Source: Prevotella sp.
Lineage (GTDB): Bacteria; Bacteroidota; Bacteroidia; Bacteroidales; Bacteroidaceae
Length of the DNA: 45,562 nt
NCBI GenBank assembly: GCA_015060485.1
Contig: SUYI01000030.1
Span: 1-45,562 of the forward strand
Direction of reading: 5' to 3'
Part shown: positions 1-7,559 of the stretch, piece after piece
Layout: the number at the start of each line of letters is the position of its first letter
How positions within the stretch are numbered: the first letter of the stretch is position 1
Translations under genes and position numbers: made by a program
The notes under the pieces: generated by a model
What the model was told of the DNA's origin: nothing
What the model saw: only the letters and a program-made list of their open reading frames with translations
The model's database searches: none

Positions 1-2
1 GC

Positions 3-494
3 CAGCGTTTCCGCATCTGTGTGACGGCGCAGCGCATCGTGTGTTGCCTGATGCTCTGCAAGGTGGCCGAACAGCTGATTCAGAAGCACGGCTACAGCGG
101 TGCCGAGAAGGAGCTGAAACAGCACCCCGACACATGGGTGACGATACTGCTGAAACAGCAGACGCCGCAGCTGCTGGAGGCGTACGACGTCATTGCCGAC
201 TACCTGCTGGACTGCGCGCTGTCCTTCTTCCGTGAACGCATCGAGATGGCTTTCAACAGCCGCGAGTATGCCGGTTCGAGCGACCGCAAGCGTCCCGGTG
301 GCAACGACTCCATCTATGCCCGACTGGATGTAGACTTCGGTTTCGACGCTGCCTTGCAGCAAAGTATCAGTGTGAAAGGCAGTGGTGTGACACGCAACCA
401 GGTACACCAGATGCTGAAGAACTGGAAGAAGCAAGGCCTTATTGTACAGACGGAAGCAGGGCGGTATCGGAAAGTACAGATTGAGGTGTCATGA
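3..494 (+). CDS. C-terminal part of a DUF3987-like protein (cut by window edge)
   Basis: The frame is open from the first bases of the window, so the gene begins upstream; about 163 residues are visible. A GTG at 21 is an internal codon, not a convincing start. The visible part has a helical segment (VTAQRIVCCLMLCKVAEQ, later LLEAYDVIADYLLDCALSFF) followed by a winged-helix-like tail (SGVTRNQVHQMLKNWKKQ). The same order of helical domain then winged helix closes the VirE-N/DUF3987 protein at 30892-33267, so I infer a DUF3987-type DNA-processing or primase-like protein. The similarity is structural and weak at residue level. It ends about 50 bases before a hairpin that closely matches the one downstream of the 30892-33267 gene. 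Confidence 0.5.
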   Translation, partial: QRFRICVTAQRIVCCLMLCKVAEQLIQKHGYSGAEKELKQHPDTWVTILLKQQTPQLLEAYDVIADYLLDCALSFFRERIEMAFNSREYAGSSDRKRPGGNDSIYARLDVDFGFDAALQQSISVKGSGVTRNQVHQMLKNWKKQGLIVQTEAGRYRKVQIEVS

Positions 495-535
495 TTGTCA
501 TTGTCATGATTGTCATTAAGGAAAGTAAAAGGTAA

Positions 536-586
536 TAAGGCGTAAAAAAAGTCGGGCTGGCGTGAGTCAGGCCGATTTTTATTCGT
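536..586 (+). terminator. Hairpin terminator, twin of 30736-30789
   Basis: An A-run is followed by the stem GTCGGGCTGG / TCAGGCCGA (one mismatch, GU allowed) and TTTTTATT, the layout of a bidirectional intrinsic terminator. The preceding TAAGGCGTAAAAAA and the stem nearly match the reverse complement of 30736-30789. It would end the transcript of the first gene. Confidence 0.7.
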
Positions 587-690
587 ACTTGACTTCGTCG
601 AAGATACGAATCAGCACGAACAAAAGTCTGGCTGCTTTCCTTCATAACGCTGCAGAATAACGAAGAAAAAATAAAACTGCCAAGGAAAAA

Positions 691-722
691 TTTGGTTTTT
701 TGTTATTTTCTTTGTACCTTCG
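691..722 (+). promoter_or_regulatory. Promoter of topB
   Basis: TTTG at 691-694, 20 bases, then TACCTTCG at 715-722, one base off the TAnnTTTG -7 consensus. The ATG is only 8 bases beyond, so the transcript should have almost no leader. This promoter also excludes the upstream in-frame TTG at 692 as a start. Confidence 0.65.
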
Positions 723-730
723 CACCCCGT

Positions 731-2632
731 ATGATTGTATGTATTGCAGAAAAGCCGAGCGTGGCGCGCGACATAGCCCGCATCATCGGAGCGACGTCGA
801 GCCACGACGGATATATGGAAGGCAACGGATTTCAGGTGACATGGACCTTTGGTCACCTGTGTACGCTGAAGGAGCCTCACGACTATACGCCCATGTGGAA
901 GTCGTGGAGCCTGACGTCGCTGCCCATGATTCCCGAGCGCTTTGGCATCAAGCTCATCGACGACCAGGGCATCAAGAAGCAGTTTGCCATCATCGAGGGG
1001 CTGATGCAGCAGGCGGAACGCATCGTGAACTGCGGCGACGCCGGACAGGAGGGTGAGCTCATCCAGCGCTGGGTGATGCAGAAGGCGGGAGCCAAGTGTC
1101 CCGTCAGCCGACTGTGGATATCCAGCATGACCGACGAGGCCATCCGCGAGGGATTCCAGAACCTGAAAGACCAGCAGGACTACCAGCCGCTGTATCTGGC
1201 CGGACTGAGCCGCGCCATCGGTGACTGGCTGCTGGGCATGAATGCCACGCGTCTGTATACGCTGAAATACGGGCAGAACCGTCAGGTGCTCTCCATCGGG
1301 CGTGTGCAGACCCCTACCCTCGCCCTTATCGTGAACCGCCAGAAGGAAATCGACAACTTCAAGCCCGAGCCTTACTGGGTGCTGGCTACCGTCTATCGCG
1401 ACACGACATTTACGGCGACAAAGGGTAAGTTCGCGTCGAAGGAAGAGGGCGAGGAGGCTTTTCAGACCATCGAGGGCAAGCCGTTCACCGTCACGAAGGT
1501 GGAGAAGAAAGAGGGTAAGGAACAGCCTCCGCAGCTGTACGACCTGACGTCGCTGCAGGTGGACTGCAACCGCAAGTTCGGTTTCTCGGCCGAGATGACG
1601 CTGAACCTCATCCAGGCGCTGTACGAGAAGAAATACACCACCTATCCGCGTGTCGATACGCAGTACCTGTCGGACGACATCTATCCCAAGTGTCCGCAGA
1701 CCATGAACGGGTTGTACCAGACGAAGTTCTTCGGCAAGGCGGTGTATGCGGAATACATCAAACCCATTGGCGGCAAGGCGCTGAAGAAGTCGAAGCGCGT
1801 CTTCGACTCGTCGAAGGTCACCGACCACCATGCCATCATTCCCACGGGCGTCATTCCCCAGAATCTGAGCGATGCCGAGCAGAAGGTGTTCGACCTGGTG
1901 GCACGTAGATTTATCGGTGTCTTCCTGCCCGACTGTAAGTTCTCGACGACGACGGTATTGGGCGAAGTGGGAGCCGATGCCGCCGACGCCATCGAATTCA
2001 AGGTCACCGGTAAGGAAATCCTTGACCCGGGCTGGCGCGTGGTCAGGGGTGAGAGGAAAGAGGAAAGAGGTGAGAAGAATGACGAGAGCAACGATCCGGA
2101 GAAGAAACAGGACGACGAAGAGCGCACGCTGCCTACCTTCGTCAAAGGCGAGAGCGGCGACCACCAGCCTACGCTGACGGAGAAATGGACCACGCCCCCG
2201 CCCTATTACAATGAAGCCTCCCTGTTGCGGGCCATGGAGACGGCGGGCAAGTTCGTGGAGGACGAGACGTTGCGTGCTGCCATGAAGGAAAACGGCATCG
2301 GCCGTCCGTCGAGCCGTGCCGGCATCATCGAGACGCTGTTCAAGCGCCACTATATCCGCCGCGAGAAGAAGCGTCTGGTGGCTACCCCCACAGGCATCGA
2401 GCTGATAGACCTGATTCGCGAAGAGCTGCTGAAGAGTTGCGAGCTGACGGGTATCTGGGAAAAGAAGCTGCGCGACATTGAAGCCAAGAAATACGACCCG
2501 CAGCAGTTTATCAACGAACTCAAGGCACAGGTCACCGACATCGTCCGCGACGTGATGAGCGACCCCACCAACCGCCGCATCACCGTGATGCCCCCCGAAG
2601 AGGAAAAGAAAAAAGGCAAAAAGAAATCATAA
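731..2632 (+). CDS. topB: DNA topoisomerase III (type IA)
   Basis: A 633-residue type IA topoisomerase that cuts and rejoins one DNA strand through a tyrosine, resolving recombination and replication intermediates. The N-terminal Toprim domain shows CIAEKPSVARDIA and, near residue 110, NCGDAGQEGELI with the metal-binding acidic residues. SIGRVQTPTLALIV (near 190) and KKYTTYPRVDTQYL (near 305) follow; the Tyr of TTYPRVDT is the expected catalytic residue. ENGIGRPSSRA is the conserved region near residue 520. The start at 731 places MIVCIAEKPSV at the N terminus, just after the promoter. Around 2046-2090 a purine-rich stretch encodes RGERKEERGEKNDES, a low-complexity insertion that resembles the interspersed repeats elsewhere in the window. 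The lysine-rich tail is usual for the family. Confidence 0.96.
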   Translation: MIVCIAEKPSVARDIARIIGATSSHDGYMEGNGFQVTWTFGHLCTLKEPHDYTPMWKSWSLTSLPMIPERFGIKLIDDQGIKKQFAIIEGLMQQAERIVNCGDAGQEGELIQRWVMQKAGAKCPVSRLWISSMTDEAIREGFQNLKDQQDYQPLYLAGLSRAIGDWLLGMNATRLYTLKYGQNRQVLSIGRVQTPTLALIVNRQKEIDNFKPEPYWVLATVYRDTTFTATKGKFASKEEGEEAFQTIEGKPFTVTKVEKKEGKEQPPQLYDLTSLQVDCNRKFGFSAEMTLNLIQALYEKKYTTYPRVDTQYLSDDIYPKCPQTMNGLYQTKFFGKAVYAEYIKPIGGKALKKSKRVFDSSKVTDHHAIIPTGVIPQNLSDAEQKVFDLVARRFIGVFLPDCKFSTTTVLGEVGADAADAIEFKVTGKEILDPGWRVVRGERKEERGEKNDESNDPEKKQDDEERTLPTFVKGESGDHQPTLTEKWTTPPPYYNEASLLRAMETAGKFVEDETLRAAMKENGIGRPSSRAGIIETLFKRHYIRREKKRLVATPTGIELIDLIREELLKSCELTGIWEKKLRDIEAKKYDPQQFINELKAQVTDIVRDVMSDPTNRRITVMPPEEEKKKGKKKS

Positions 2633-2635
2633 CAC

Positions 2636-2669
2636 GCAGGGCGGGCAATAAAACGCCTGCTTTTGCGTT
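2636..2669 (+). terminator. Hairpin terminator after topB
   Basis: GCAGGGCG and CGCCTGC pair across a loop of about 10 bases (one bulge), followed by a short TTTTGCG run. It lies right after the topB stop and before the next start, so it could end topB or act in the leader of the porE-like gene. The T-run is short. Confidence 0.5.
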
Positions 2670-2680
2670 ATTAATATGAT

Positions 2681-4765
2681 ATGCAGAAGAAAATACACCT
2701 CATAATGCTGTTGGCGGTCGCTGCGCTCCTGACGGGATGCGGAGCAGACCAGGCTATCAAGAAAGGCGACAAGGCGTGGGCCCTGGGGGAGTATTTCGAT
2801 GCTTCGACACAATATAGGAAGGCCTATTCGCAGACGCCCCCGAAACAGCGTAAACAGCGCGGACAGCTGGCGCTGAAGATGGCTGAGTGTTATCGTCGCA
2901 TCAACTACACCCAGAAGGCCATCGCGGCTTATAACAATGCCATCCGCTACAAGCAGCACGACTCGCTGACGCACCTGCACCTGGGGCAGCAGCTGATGAA
3001 GAACGGGCAGTACAAAGAGGCTGCCAAGCACTTCCAAGCCGAGCTGGACAGCATCGTGGCGTACGAGGCTGCGGGGGCCAAGGGCTATGAGGACGTTCGC
3101 ACACTCACGCTGACGGGCTTACGGTCGGCACAGCAGGCCCAGGGGTGGAAGCAGGAAGGGTCGGCGTATACCGTGAAGCGCGAGAATTTCTTTAATTCGC
3201 GCCGTTCGGAATATAGTCCCATGCTGGGTGGCGACGAGTGGAACCAGCTGTTCTTCACCTCGACGCGTAACCAGTCGAAGGGTGACGACCTGAACGGCAT
3301 CACGGGAACGAAGAGTGCCGATATCTTCCTGTCGCAGAAGGACGACAAAGGCAAGTGGCAACACCCCGAGGCGATAGACAGCGAGCTGAACTCGGAAGGT
3401 GAAGAGGGAGCCTGTTCGTTCACGCCCGACGGCAGGACGATGTATCTGACGCTGTGTAAGACGGACCCGAGCTATCCGCGCTATGCGACGATAGCCACCT
3501 CGAATCGCAGTGATGCCGCCTGGAGCAAACCCACGGAACTACAGCTGACACGCGACACGCTGTCAGCATACGCCCATCCTGCCGTATCGCCCGATGGCGA
3601 GTGGCTCTACTTCACGAGTAACATGCCCGGCGGACTGGGAGGCTACGACATCTGGCGCGTCCGACTGACTACCAGCGGGCTGGGTGGTGTAGAGAATCTC
3701 GGAACGCCCATCAACACACCTGGCGACGAGATGTTTCCCACGTTCCGTCCCAATGGCGACCTGTACTTCTCGAGTAACGGCCACGAGGGCATGGGCGGAC
3801 TGGACATATACATTGCTCACGTGGTGAGTAATGTAATGAGAAATGAAGGAAATGAAGGAAATGAAAGAAATGAAGGAAATGAAAGAATAATAAACGGTGC
3901 TCATTACTCATTAGAGCATCCGGGCTATCCGCTGAACTCGCAAGGCGACGACTTCGGCATGACGTTCGAAGGACTGAAGAACCAAGGATACTTCTCGTCG
4001 AACCGAGGCGACGGCAAGGGCTGGGATCACATCTACTCGTTCTACAATCCGGAAATCGTCCAGACGGTGACGGGCTGGGTGTACGAGCAGGACGGCTATG
4101 AACTGCCGGCAGGTCAGGTGTATATGGTAGGTAACGACGGTACGAACCTGAAGCTGAGCGTGAAGGGCGACGGGTCGTTCACCCAACAAATCAAGCCCGG
4201 TGTGGACTATGTGTTCCTGGGCTCGTGCAAGGGTTTCCTGAACCATCAGGAACAGCTGCGCGTAGAGCCCGTCGAGGAGTCGGAAGACTACGTGTTGCAA
4301 TTCCCGTTAGCTTCGATATCAGCACCTGTATTGATCGACAATATCTTCTACGACTTCGACAAGGCCACGCTGCGTCCGGAGTCGGCAGCAGCGTTGGACC
4401 AGCTGGTAACACTATTGGAGGAGAATCCGAACGTGACCATCGAGCTGTCGGCACATTGCGACTACAAAGGTTCGGCAGACTATAACAAACGGCTCTCGCA
4501 GCGAAGGGCTGAGTCGGTGGTGAAATACCTGATAGAACACGGCATCGCGTCGGACCGTCTGACCCCTGTGGGCTACGGCAAGGACAAGGCGAAACGTATT
4601 CGCAGAAAGGTGACCGAGAAGTATCCGTTCCTGAAAGAAAACGACGTCTTGACGGAAGAATTCATCAAGACGCTCGACGAGGAACAGCAGGAACTGTGCA
4701 ACCAGCTGAACCGTCGTACTGAGTTCAGAGTGCTAAGAACGACCTACGGGCTGTTTAATAAATGA
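2681..4765 (+). CDS. porE: PorE-like lipoprotein: TPR, beta-propeller, OmpA_C
   Basis: A 694-residue outer-membrane-associated lipoprotein. The signal peptide ends in the lipobox LLTGC, giving Cys20 as the lipidated residue. TPR-like helices follow (about 25-130: YFDASTQYRKAYS, YTQKAIAAYNNAIRY), then PD40/WD40-like propeller blades (about 150-460: SPDGEWLYFTSNMPGG, RPNGDLYFSSNG, GYFSSNRGDGKG), a small beta domain of carboxypeptidase-regulatory type (about 465-550), and an OmpA_C peptidoglycan-binding domain (about 555-694: NIFYDFDKATLRPES, LSQRRAESVVKYL). This order is that of PorE, a peptidoglycan-anchoring part of the type 9 secretion system, although related OmpA lipoproteins share parts of it. 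Residues about 382-411 are an in-frame repeat insertion (GNEGNERNEGNER) between propeller blades. The TGA stop lies in the left arm of a palindromic element shared with the convergent neighbour. Confidence 0.75.
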   Translation: MQKKIHLIMLLAVAALLTGCGADQAIKKGDKAWALGEYFDASTQYRKAYSQTPPKQRKQRGQLALKMAECYRRINYTQKAIAAYNNAIRYKQHDSLTHLHLGQQLMKNGQYKEAAKHFQAELDSIVAYEAAGAKGYEDVRTLTLTGLRSAQQAQGWKQEGSAYTVKRENFFNSRRSEYSPMLGGDEWNQLFFTSTRNQSKGDDLNGITGTKSADIFLSQKDDKGKWQHPEAIDSELNSEGEEGACSFTPDGRTMYLTLCKTDPSYPRYATIATSNRSDAAWSKPTELQLTRDTLSAYAHPAVSPDGEWLYFTSNMPGGLGGYDIWRVRLTTSGLGGVENLGTPINTPGDEMFPTFRPNGDLYFSSNGHEGMGGLDIYIAHVVSNVMRNEGNEGNERNEGNERIINGAHYSLEHPGYPLNSQGDDFGMTFEGLKNQGYFSSNRGDGKGWDHIYSFYNPEIVQTVTGWVYEQDGYELPAGQVYMVGNDGTNLKLSVKGDGSFTQQIKPGVDYVFLGSCKGFLNHQEQLRVEPVEESEDYVLQFPLASISAPVLIDNIFYDFDKATLRPESAAALDQLVTLLEENPNVTIELSAHCDYKGSADYNKRLSQRRAESVVKYLIEHGIASDRLTPVGYGKDKAKRIRRKVTEKYPFLKENDVLTEEFIKTLDEEQQELCNQLNRRTEFRVLRTTYGLFNK
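3824..3915 (+). repeat. In-frame interspersed repeat inside the porE-like gene
   Basis: The arms GAGTAATGTAATGAG (left) and CTCATTACTCATTA (right) are inverted repeats around tandem AATGAAGG/AATGAAAG units. The element has no stop in the gene's frame and adds about 30 residues dominated by N, E, G and R between two propeller blades. Its motif resembles other AATGA-type elements in this window. Confidence 0.75.
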
Positions 4766-4856
4766 AGAGTGAAGAATGAAGAATGAAGAATTTGCTGCCG
4801 CCCTCGAAACGCTATGCGAAACATTCTTCGCTCTTCATACTTCATTTTTCACTTTC
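4762..4856. repeat. Palindromic element holding both stops of a convergent pair
   Basis: The left arm (AATGAAGAGTGAAGAATGAA...) and right arm (complement ...GAAAAATGAAGTATGAAG) form an imperfect inverted repeat with a loop of about 30 bases. The plus-strand porE-like gene stops at TGA in the left arm (4763-4765). The minus-strand small gene stops at TGA in the right arm (4835-4837). It probably also acts as a bidirectional terminator. Confidence 0.65.
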
Positions 4857-5179
4857 AAAGCCACTTCTCCCACTCCCACGAACAGCAAGCCGAAGATGAC
4901 GGTAAACACCATCAGCAGGTTGACGCTGAACGAATGGGTGGACATGGTGCGCAGCATGACTTCGAGCTGTACGGCCAGCAGGTCCCAACCGCGAAATACG
5001 ATGAACAGCACGACAAAAAGTCCGATGCACACGGTGTTCCAGATGCGCACAAACCAATTCATGCGCGACGGCAAGTGCTGCATCACCCGTTCGGTAAAGC
5101 CATCGTCGGCTATCTGCTGACTGGCTGCCTCGCTGAAAAACTGCTGAAGCAGGCGATCGTTATCTTCTATCATATCCAT
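4835..5179 (-). CDS. Small two-helix membrane protein next to the sigma factor
   Basis: A 114-residue protein with a soluble acidic N terminus (MDMIEDNDRLLQQFFSEAA) and two hydrophobic segments, about 48-62 (VCIGLFVVLFIVF) and about 86-108 (VNLLMVFTVIFGLLFVGVG). Its start overlaps the end of the ECF sigma factor gene by about 20 bases, so the two are probably translationally coupled. It resembles the short Bacteroidales membrane proteins (DUF5056-type) that follow RpoE-like sigma factors. An anti-sigma role is an inference from position: no zinc-binding anti-sigma motif is visible. The last residues (KVKNEV) and the stop codon come from the palindromic element shared with the porE-like gene. 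Confidence 0.7.
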   Translation of the reverse strand: MDMIEDNDRLLQQFFSEAASQQIADDGFTERVMQHLPSRMNWFVRIWNTVCIGLFVVLFIVFRGWDLLAVQLEVMLRTMSTHSFSVNLLMVFTVIFGLLFVGVGEVALKVKNEV

Positions 5180-5765
5180 TCTGTCTTAAATAGTTTGCCA
5201 ATTTTTCCTTACCTCTGGAGAGATGCGATTTCACCGTTCCCTCCTTGATTTGCGTAATCTTCGCAATGGCTGCAATGTCGTAACCGTCGATGAGTTGCAG
5301 CGTGATGCACGTGCGTTCGTCGGGCTTCAAGAGTGCCAAAGCAGCATAGATGTCCATCTTCAATGTTGATTGTTGAGTGACGAATGATGAGTGATTCGCA
5401 CTTTGCTGCGATGAAGAATGACTAATTGAGAATTTATCATTGGTCATCGGCAAGGCCGACCATTCCTCATTCAACATTCCACATTCCAAATTCTTTTTAC
5501 GTTTGTAGTCGTAATAGACGTTATAGGCAATGCGCATGATCCACGTCTGGAACGAGGCCAGACCCCGAAACGAGGCGATGTTCGTATAGGCCTTGACGAA
5601 CGTGTCCTGCGACAGGTCGTCGCTCAGCTGACTGTCTCCCAGCGTCTGATGCAGGAAAAACCTGCGCACGGGTGACTGGTATCGGCGTACGAGCTCGTCG
5701 AAAGCCCGTCGGTTGCCCGATATAGCCACCTGTGCTACGAGAGAGATGTCGGTGAGCGAAGCCAT
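5160..5765 (-). CDS. ECF RNA polymerase sigma factor with a repeat-encoded linker
   Basis: A 201-residue ECF sigma-70 factor. Region 2 is clear (FDELVRRYQSPVRRFFLH, DDLSQDTFVKAY, FQTWIMRIAYNVYYDYKRK). Region 4 is also clear (LKPDERTCITLQLIDGYD, IAKITQIKEGTVKSHLSRGKE, the promoter -35 helix-turn-helix). The start at 5765 (MASLTDISL) is preferred over an in-frame ATG 48 bases upstream because it sits one base after the PspC stop and gives a normal N terminus. Residues about 91-134, between regions 2 and 4, are a serine/asparagine-rich insertion encoded by a repeat that also occurs in the rsmF gene. It is the fourth gene of a five-gene envelope operon and probably directs a cell-envelope stress response. 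Confidence 0.92.
   Translation of the reverse strand: MASLTDISLVAQVAISGNRRAFDELVRRYQSPVRRFFLHQTLGDSQLSDDLSQDTFVKAYTNIASFRGLASFQTWIMRIAYNVYYDYKRKKNLECGMLNEEWSALPMTNDKFSISHSSSQQSANHSSFVTQQSTLKMDIYAALALLKPDERTCITLQLIDGYDIAAIAKITQIKEGTVKSHLSRGKEKLANYLRQNGYDRR
5362..5497 (-). repeat. Interspersed repeat inside the sigma factor gene
   Basis: Read on the minus strand, it begins with GGAATGTGGAATG and GAATGAGGAATGGTCG, then CTTGCCGATGA, TTCTTCATCGCAGC and a CATT/CAAC-rich end. These blocks recur in the same order at 10836-10985 in rsmF. The two peptides share ECGMxNExWS and SSSQ-S-NHS. The insertion keeps the frame and falls in the flexible linker between sigma regions 2 and 4. Confidence 0.8.
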
Positions 5766-5766
5766 C

Positions 5767-5970
5767 CTACTGTCGTATAATCTGATCCTTACCCGGCATG
5801 ATAATCCATGCAACGATGTAGAACGGGATGCCGGCGAAGGCGGTGAACAGCGTCAGTGCTGCATAGCCCAGGCGAACAGCTACGGGGTCAAAATCCAGAT
5901 ATTCTGCAATTCCTGCGCACACGCCGCCCAATACGCGGTCGTTGCTGCGATAAAGTTTCTTAGTCATCAT
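5767..5970 (-). CDS. PspC-domain small membrane protein
   Basis: A 67-residue single-domain PspC protein. KKLYRSNDRVLGGVCAGIAEYLDFDPVAVRLGY is the family signature (shown here in pieces: RVLGGVCAGIAEYL, then DPVAVRLGY). A hydrophobic stretch follows (AALTLFTAFAGIPFYIVAWIIMP) and then a short charged tail. PspC domains are inner-membrane sensors of envelope stress in the phage-shock response. The start overlaps the end of the upstream DUF6249-like gene by about 10 bases, and the stop is one base before the sigma factor ATG, so expression is likely coupled. Either of two adjacent ATGs could be used. Confidence 0.9.
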   Translation of the reverse strand: MMTKKLYRSNDRVLGGVCAGIAEYLDFDPVAVRLGYAALTLFTAFAGIPFYIVAWIIMPGKDQIIRQ

Positions 5971-6691
5971 TATTCTGTGTTAAATCGTCGTTATTATCTC
6001 TTCTGTTTTGTACGTTCAAGTCTCTGTCGTCCTGCATGTGTCGGTTGGCGGTTTTCGAGGCAAACACCTTGCCCAGTCCGATGCAGAACACCAGTGCACC
6101 GATGCCGAATCCCACTTGGCCGGCGGCATAACCGAGGAATATCATCAGACCCACGCCTACAAAGCACTGGCGCATACCGCTCTGATAGTCGTTCTTGTCC
6201 CAGTCGTCCTGCTTCTCCTTCAACAAGCCGTCGGGGATGGGCTGTCCCTGCTGCATGGCCATCTGTGCCAGGCGCATCTTTTCCCTGCGGTTCTTGTTGA
6301 TGAAGTAGAACAGCGCAATGATGATCAGCACGGGAGCCAGCACGAAGATGATGAGCAGGACACCCAGCACGAAGAACATGCCTGCAAGATCCTTGCCGCG
6401 CATCTGGCTGAAGGCGTTGTGAACCATACCTCCGAAATCGTCGTCGTCCACCTCGTAGGTCGTCGTGCGGCTACTCCAGGGCGACGTCCGCGTTGTGACG
6501 GTGACCTTTGCCTTATTCCTTGTTACCGTAACCGTATCGATGCTCGACGTGTCCGAGTACACCACTACACCGTCCTTGCCCGTCGAGTCGCTGAGCTCCT
6601 GCTGGGGAGTGTGACGGTGCTTCTGTCCTGATGCCTGCGCTCCCGCTGCGAGAGCCAGCAGCATCATTAATGTGATTAGAATCTTTTTCAT
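5960..6691 (-). CDS. DUF6249-like exported membrane protein
   Basis: A 243-residue protein with an N-terminal signal peptide (MKKILITLMMLLALAAGAQA). A polar, threonine-rich region follows to about residue 90, then a strongly hydrophobic helix (about 105-132: FFVLGVLLIIFVLAPVLIIIALFYF) followed by NKNRREKMRLAQMAMQQGQPIPDG. Two more helices lie at about 170-210 (FVGVGLMIFLGYAAG, FGIGALVFCIGLGKVF). The tail is very acidic and asparagine-rich. The arrangement fits the DUF6249 family common in Bacteroidota sigma/PspC operons; its biochemical role is unknown. It overlaps the following PspC gene, and the upstream head-GIN gene is 28 bases away. Confidence 0.8.
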   Translation of the reverse strand: MKKILITLMMLLALAAGAQASGQKHRHTPQQELSDSTGKDGVVVYSDTSSIDTVTVTRNKAKVTVTTRTSPWSSRTTTYEVDDDDFGGMVHNAFSQMRGKDLAGMFFVLGVLLIIFVLAPVLIIIALFYFINKNRREKMRLAQMAMQQGQPIPDGLLKEKQDDWDKNDYQSGMRQCFVGVGLMIFLGYAAGQVGFGIGALVFCIGLGKVFASKTANRHMQDDRDLNVQNRRDNNDDLTQNNDD

Positions 6692-6719
6692 ATTCGTATT
6701 GTTTTGGTATTTGTCTCTG

Positions 6720-7448
6720 TTACTTTACTCTGGTCTCTGTCTTCTCTTCCTGAATAAGCAGGTTACCGGTTTTCATATCGCCCGAGCCGCGAATCTCATA
6801 GAAGCTGCGCTGTACTTGGCCCGAGAGGGTGATGTCGCCGGAACCGACGATGGATGACTGTACGTTACCACTGTTGTCATAGTGGATCTTGATGTCGCCA
6901 GAGCCCACCACTTCGTTCACCGACTGCTGGGTCTTGACATTCTTCAGCTTCACATCGCCGGAGCCCAGCACCGACACGTCGATCTTGTCGCAGATGATGT
7001 CGTCGAACTCGATGTCGCCGGAGCCCTGCAATTCAATATCAAGATTGTCCGTATCCAACAACCCCTGACATTCAAAGTCGCCTGAGCCCTGCAGCGAAAT
7101 GCCCAGGAAGTCGGGCGAAGTGACATAAACGGTAATGTCGTCGCTGTCAGATACACCGAAGTTAAGGAACTTACCCTCACCCTTCATCCTGATTTTCAGT
7201 ACGTTGCCTTCCACACGTGTTTCCACGTCTTTAATCACTTCCACAGGGGCGTCGACCTTCACCATGAACGAATCATCCTGCATGTACTTCACGTCTAACG
7301 AGCCCTTCAGAGCTATGCGCTCGAAGCCCGTTATCGAACGGGTTTCCTCGCCATGAGCCTCGGTTTTATACCAATTCGTTTTCACCCCGTGACAAGAACA
7401 GGAAGTGAGCATTCCAAGTGTCAAAACTGCAAATAATACCTTTTTCAT
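6720..7448 (-). CDS. Head-GIN / DUF2807 auto-transporter-adhesin-like lipoprotein
   Basis: A 242-residue predicted lipoprotein (MKKVLFAVLTLGMLTSC; lipidated Cys at about 17). The body is a right-handed beta-helix of DUF2807 type with regularly repeated GSGD turns (LQGSGDFEC, LQGSGDIEF, VLGSGDVKL, VVGSGDIKI, IVGSGDITL, IRGSGDMKT), one per coil. ITGFERIALKGSLDVKY is the typical first strand. Such proteins sit at the cell surface or in the periplasm; their ligands are unknown. It is the first gene of the run head-GIN, DUF6249-like, PspC, sigma factor, small membrane protein, so it is probably a product or sensor of the same envelope-stress circuit. Confidence 0.88.
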   Translation of the reverse strand: MKKVLFAVLTLGMLTSCSCHGVKTNWYKTEAHGEETRSITGFERIALKGSLDVKYMQDDSFMVKVDAPVEVIKDVETRVEGNVLKIRMKGEGKFLNFGVSDSDDITVYVTSPDFLGISLQGSGDFECQGLLDTDNLDIELQGSGDIEFDDIICDKIDVSVLGSGDVKLKNVKTQQSVNEVVGSGDIKIHYDNSGNVQSSIVGSGDITLSGQVQRSFYEIRGSGDMKTGNLLIQEEKTETRVK

Positions 7449-7485
7449 ATTTTCATTTTTTTTGAGTTCTTTTTACCCGTTAGAC

Positions 7486-7527
7486 GGAAATTGCAGCCAA
7501 ATAGTTGCAAACGGCTGCAATTTTTTT
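7486..7527. terminator. Strong hairpin between cotH-like gene and head-GIN operon
   Basis: AAATTGCAGCC pairs with GGCTGCAATTT, an 11-bp stem with a loop of about 14 bases, with T-runs on the plus side and A/T-rich flanks. It lies downstream of the minus-strand cotH-like gene and upstream of the head-GIN start, so it could be that gene's terminator or a leader structure of the operon. No clear -33/-7 promoter is visible for the operon. Confidence 0.55.
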
Positions 7528-7559
7528 CTCACTTTATTAAAAAGCGTCGTTTTTTGCGT

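Noticed and set aside
611..2350. A 579-codon open frame on the minus strand, antisense to topB
   Set aside because: topB is unmistakable on the plus strand. The antisense frame is a by-product of its codon use and is rich in R, L and V with no recognisable domain.
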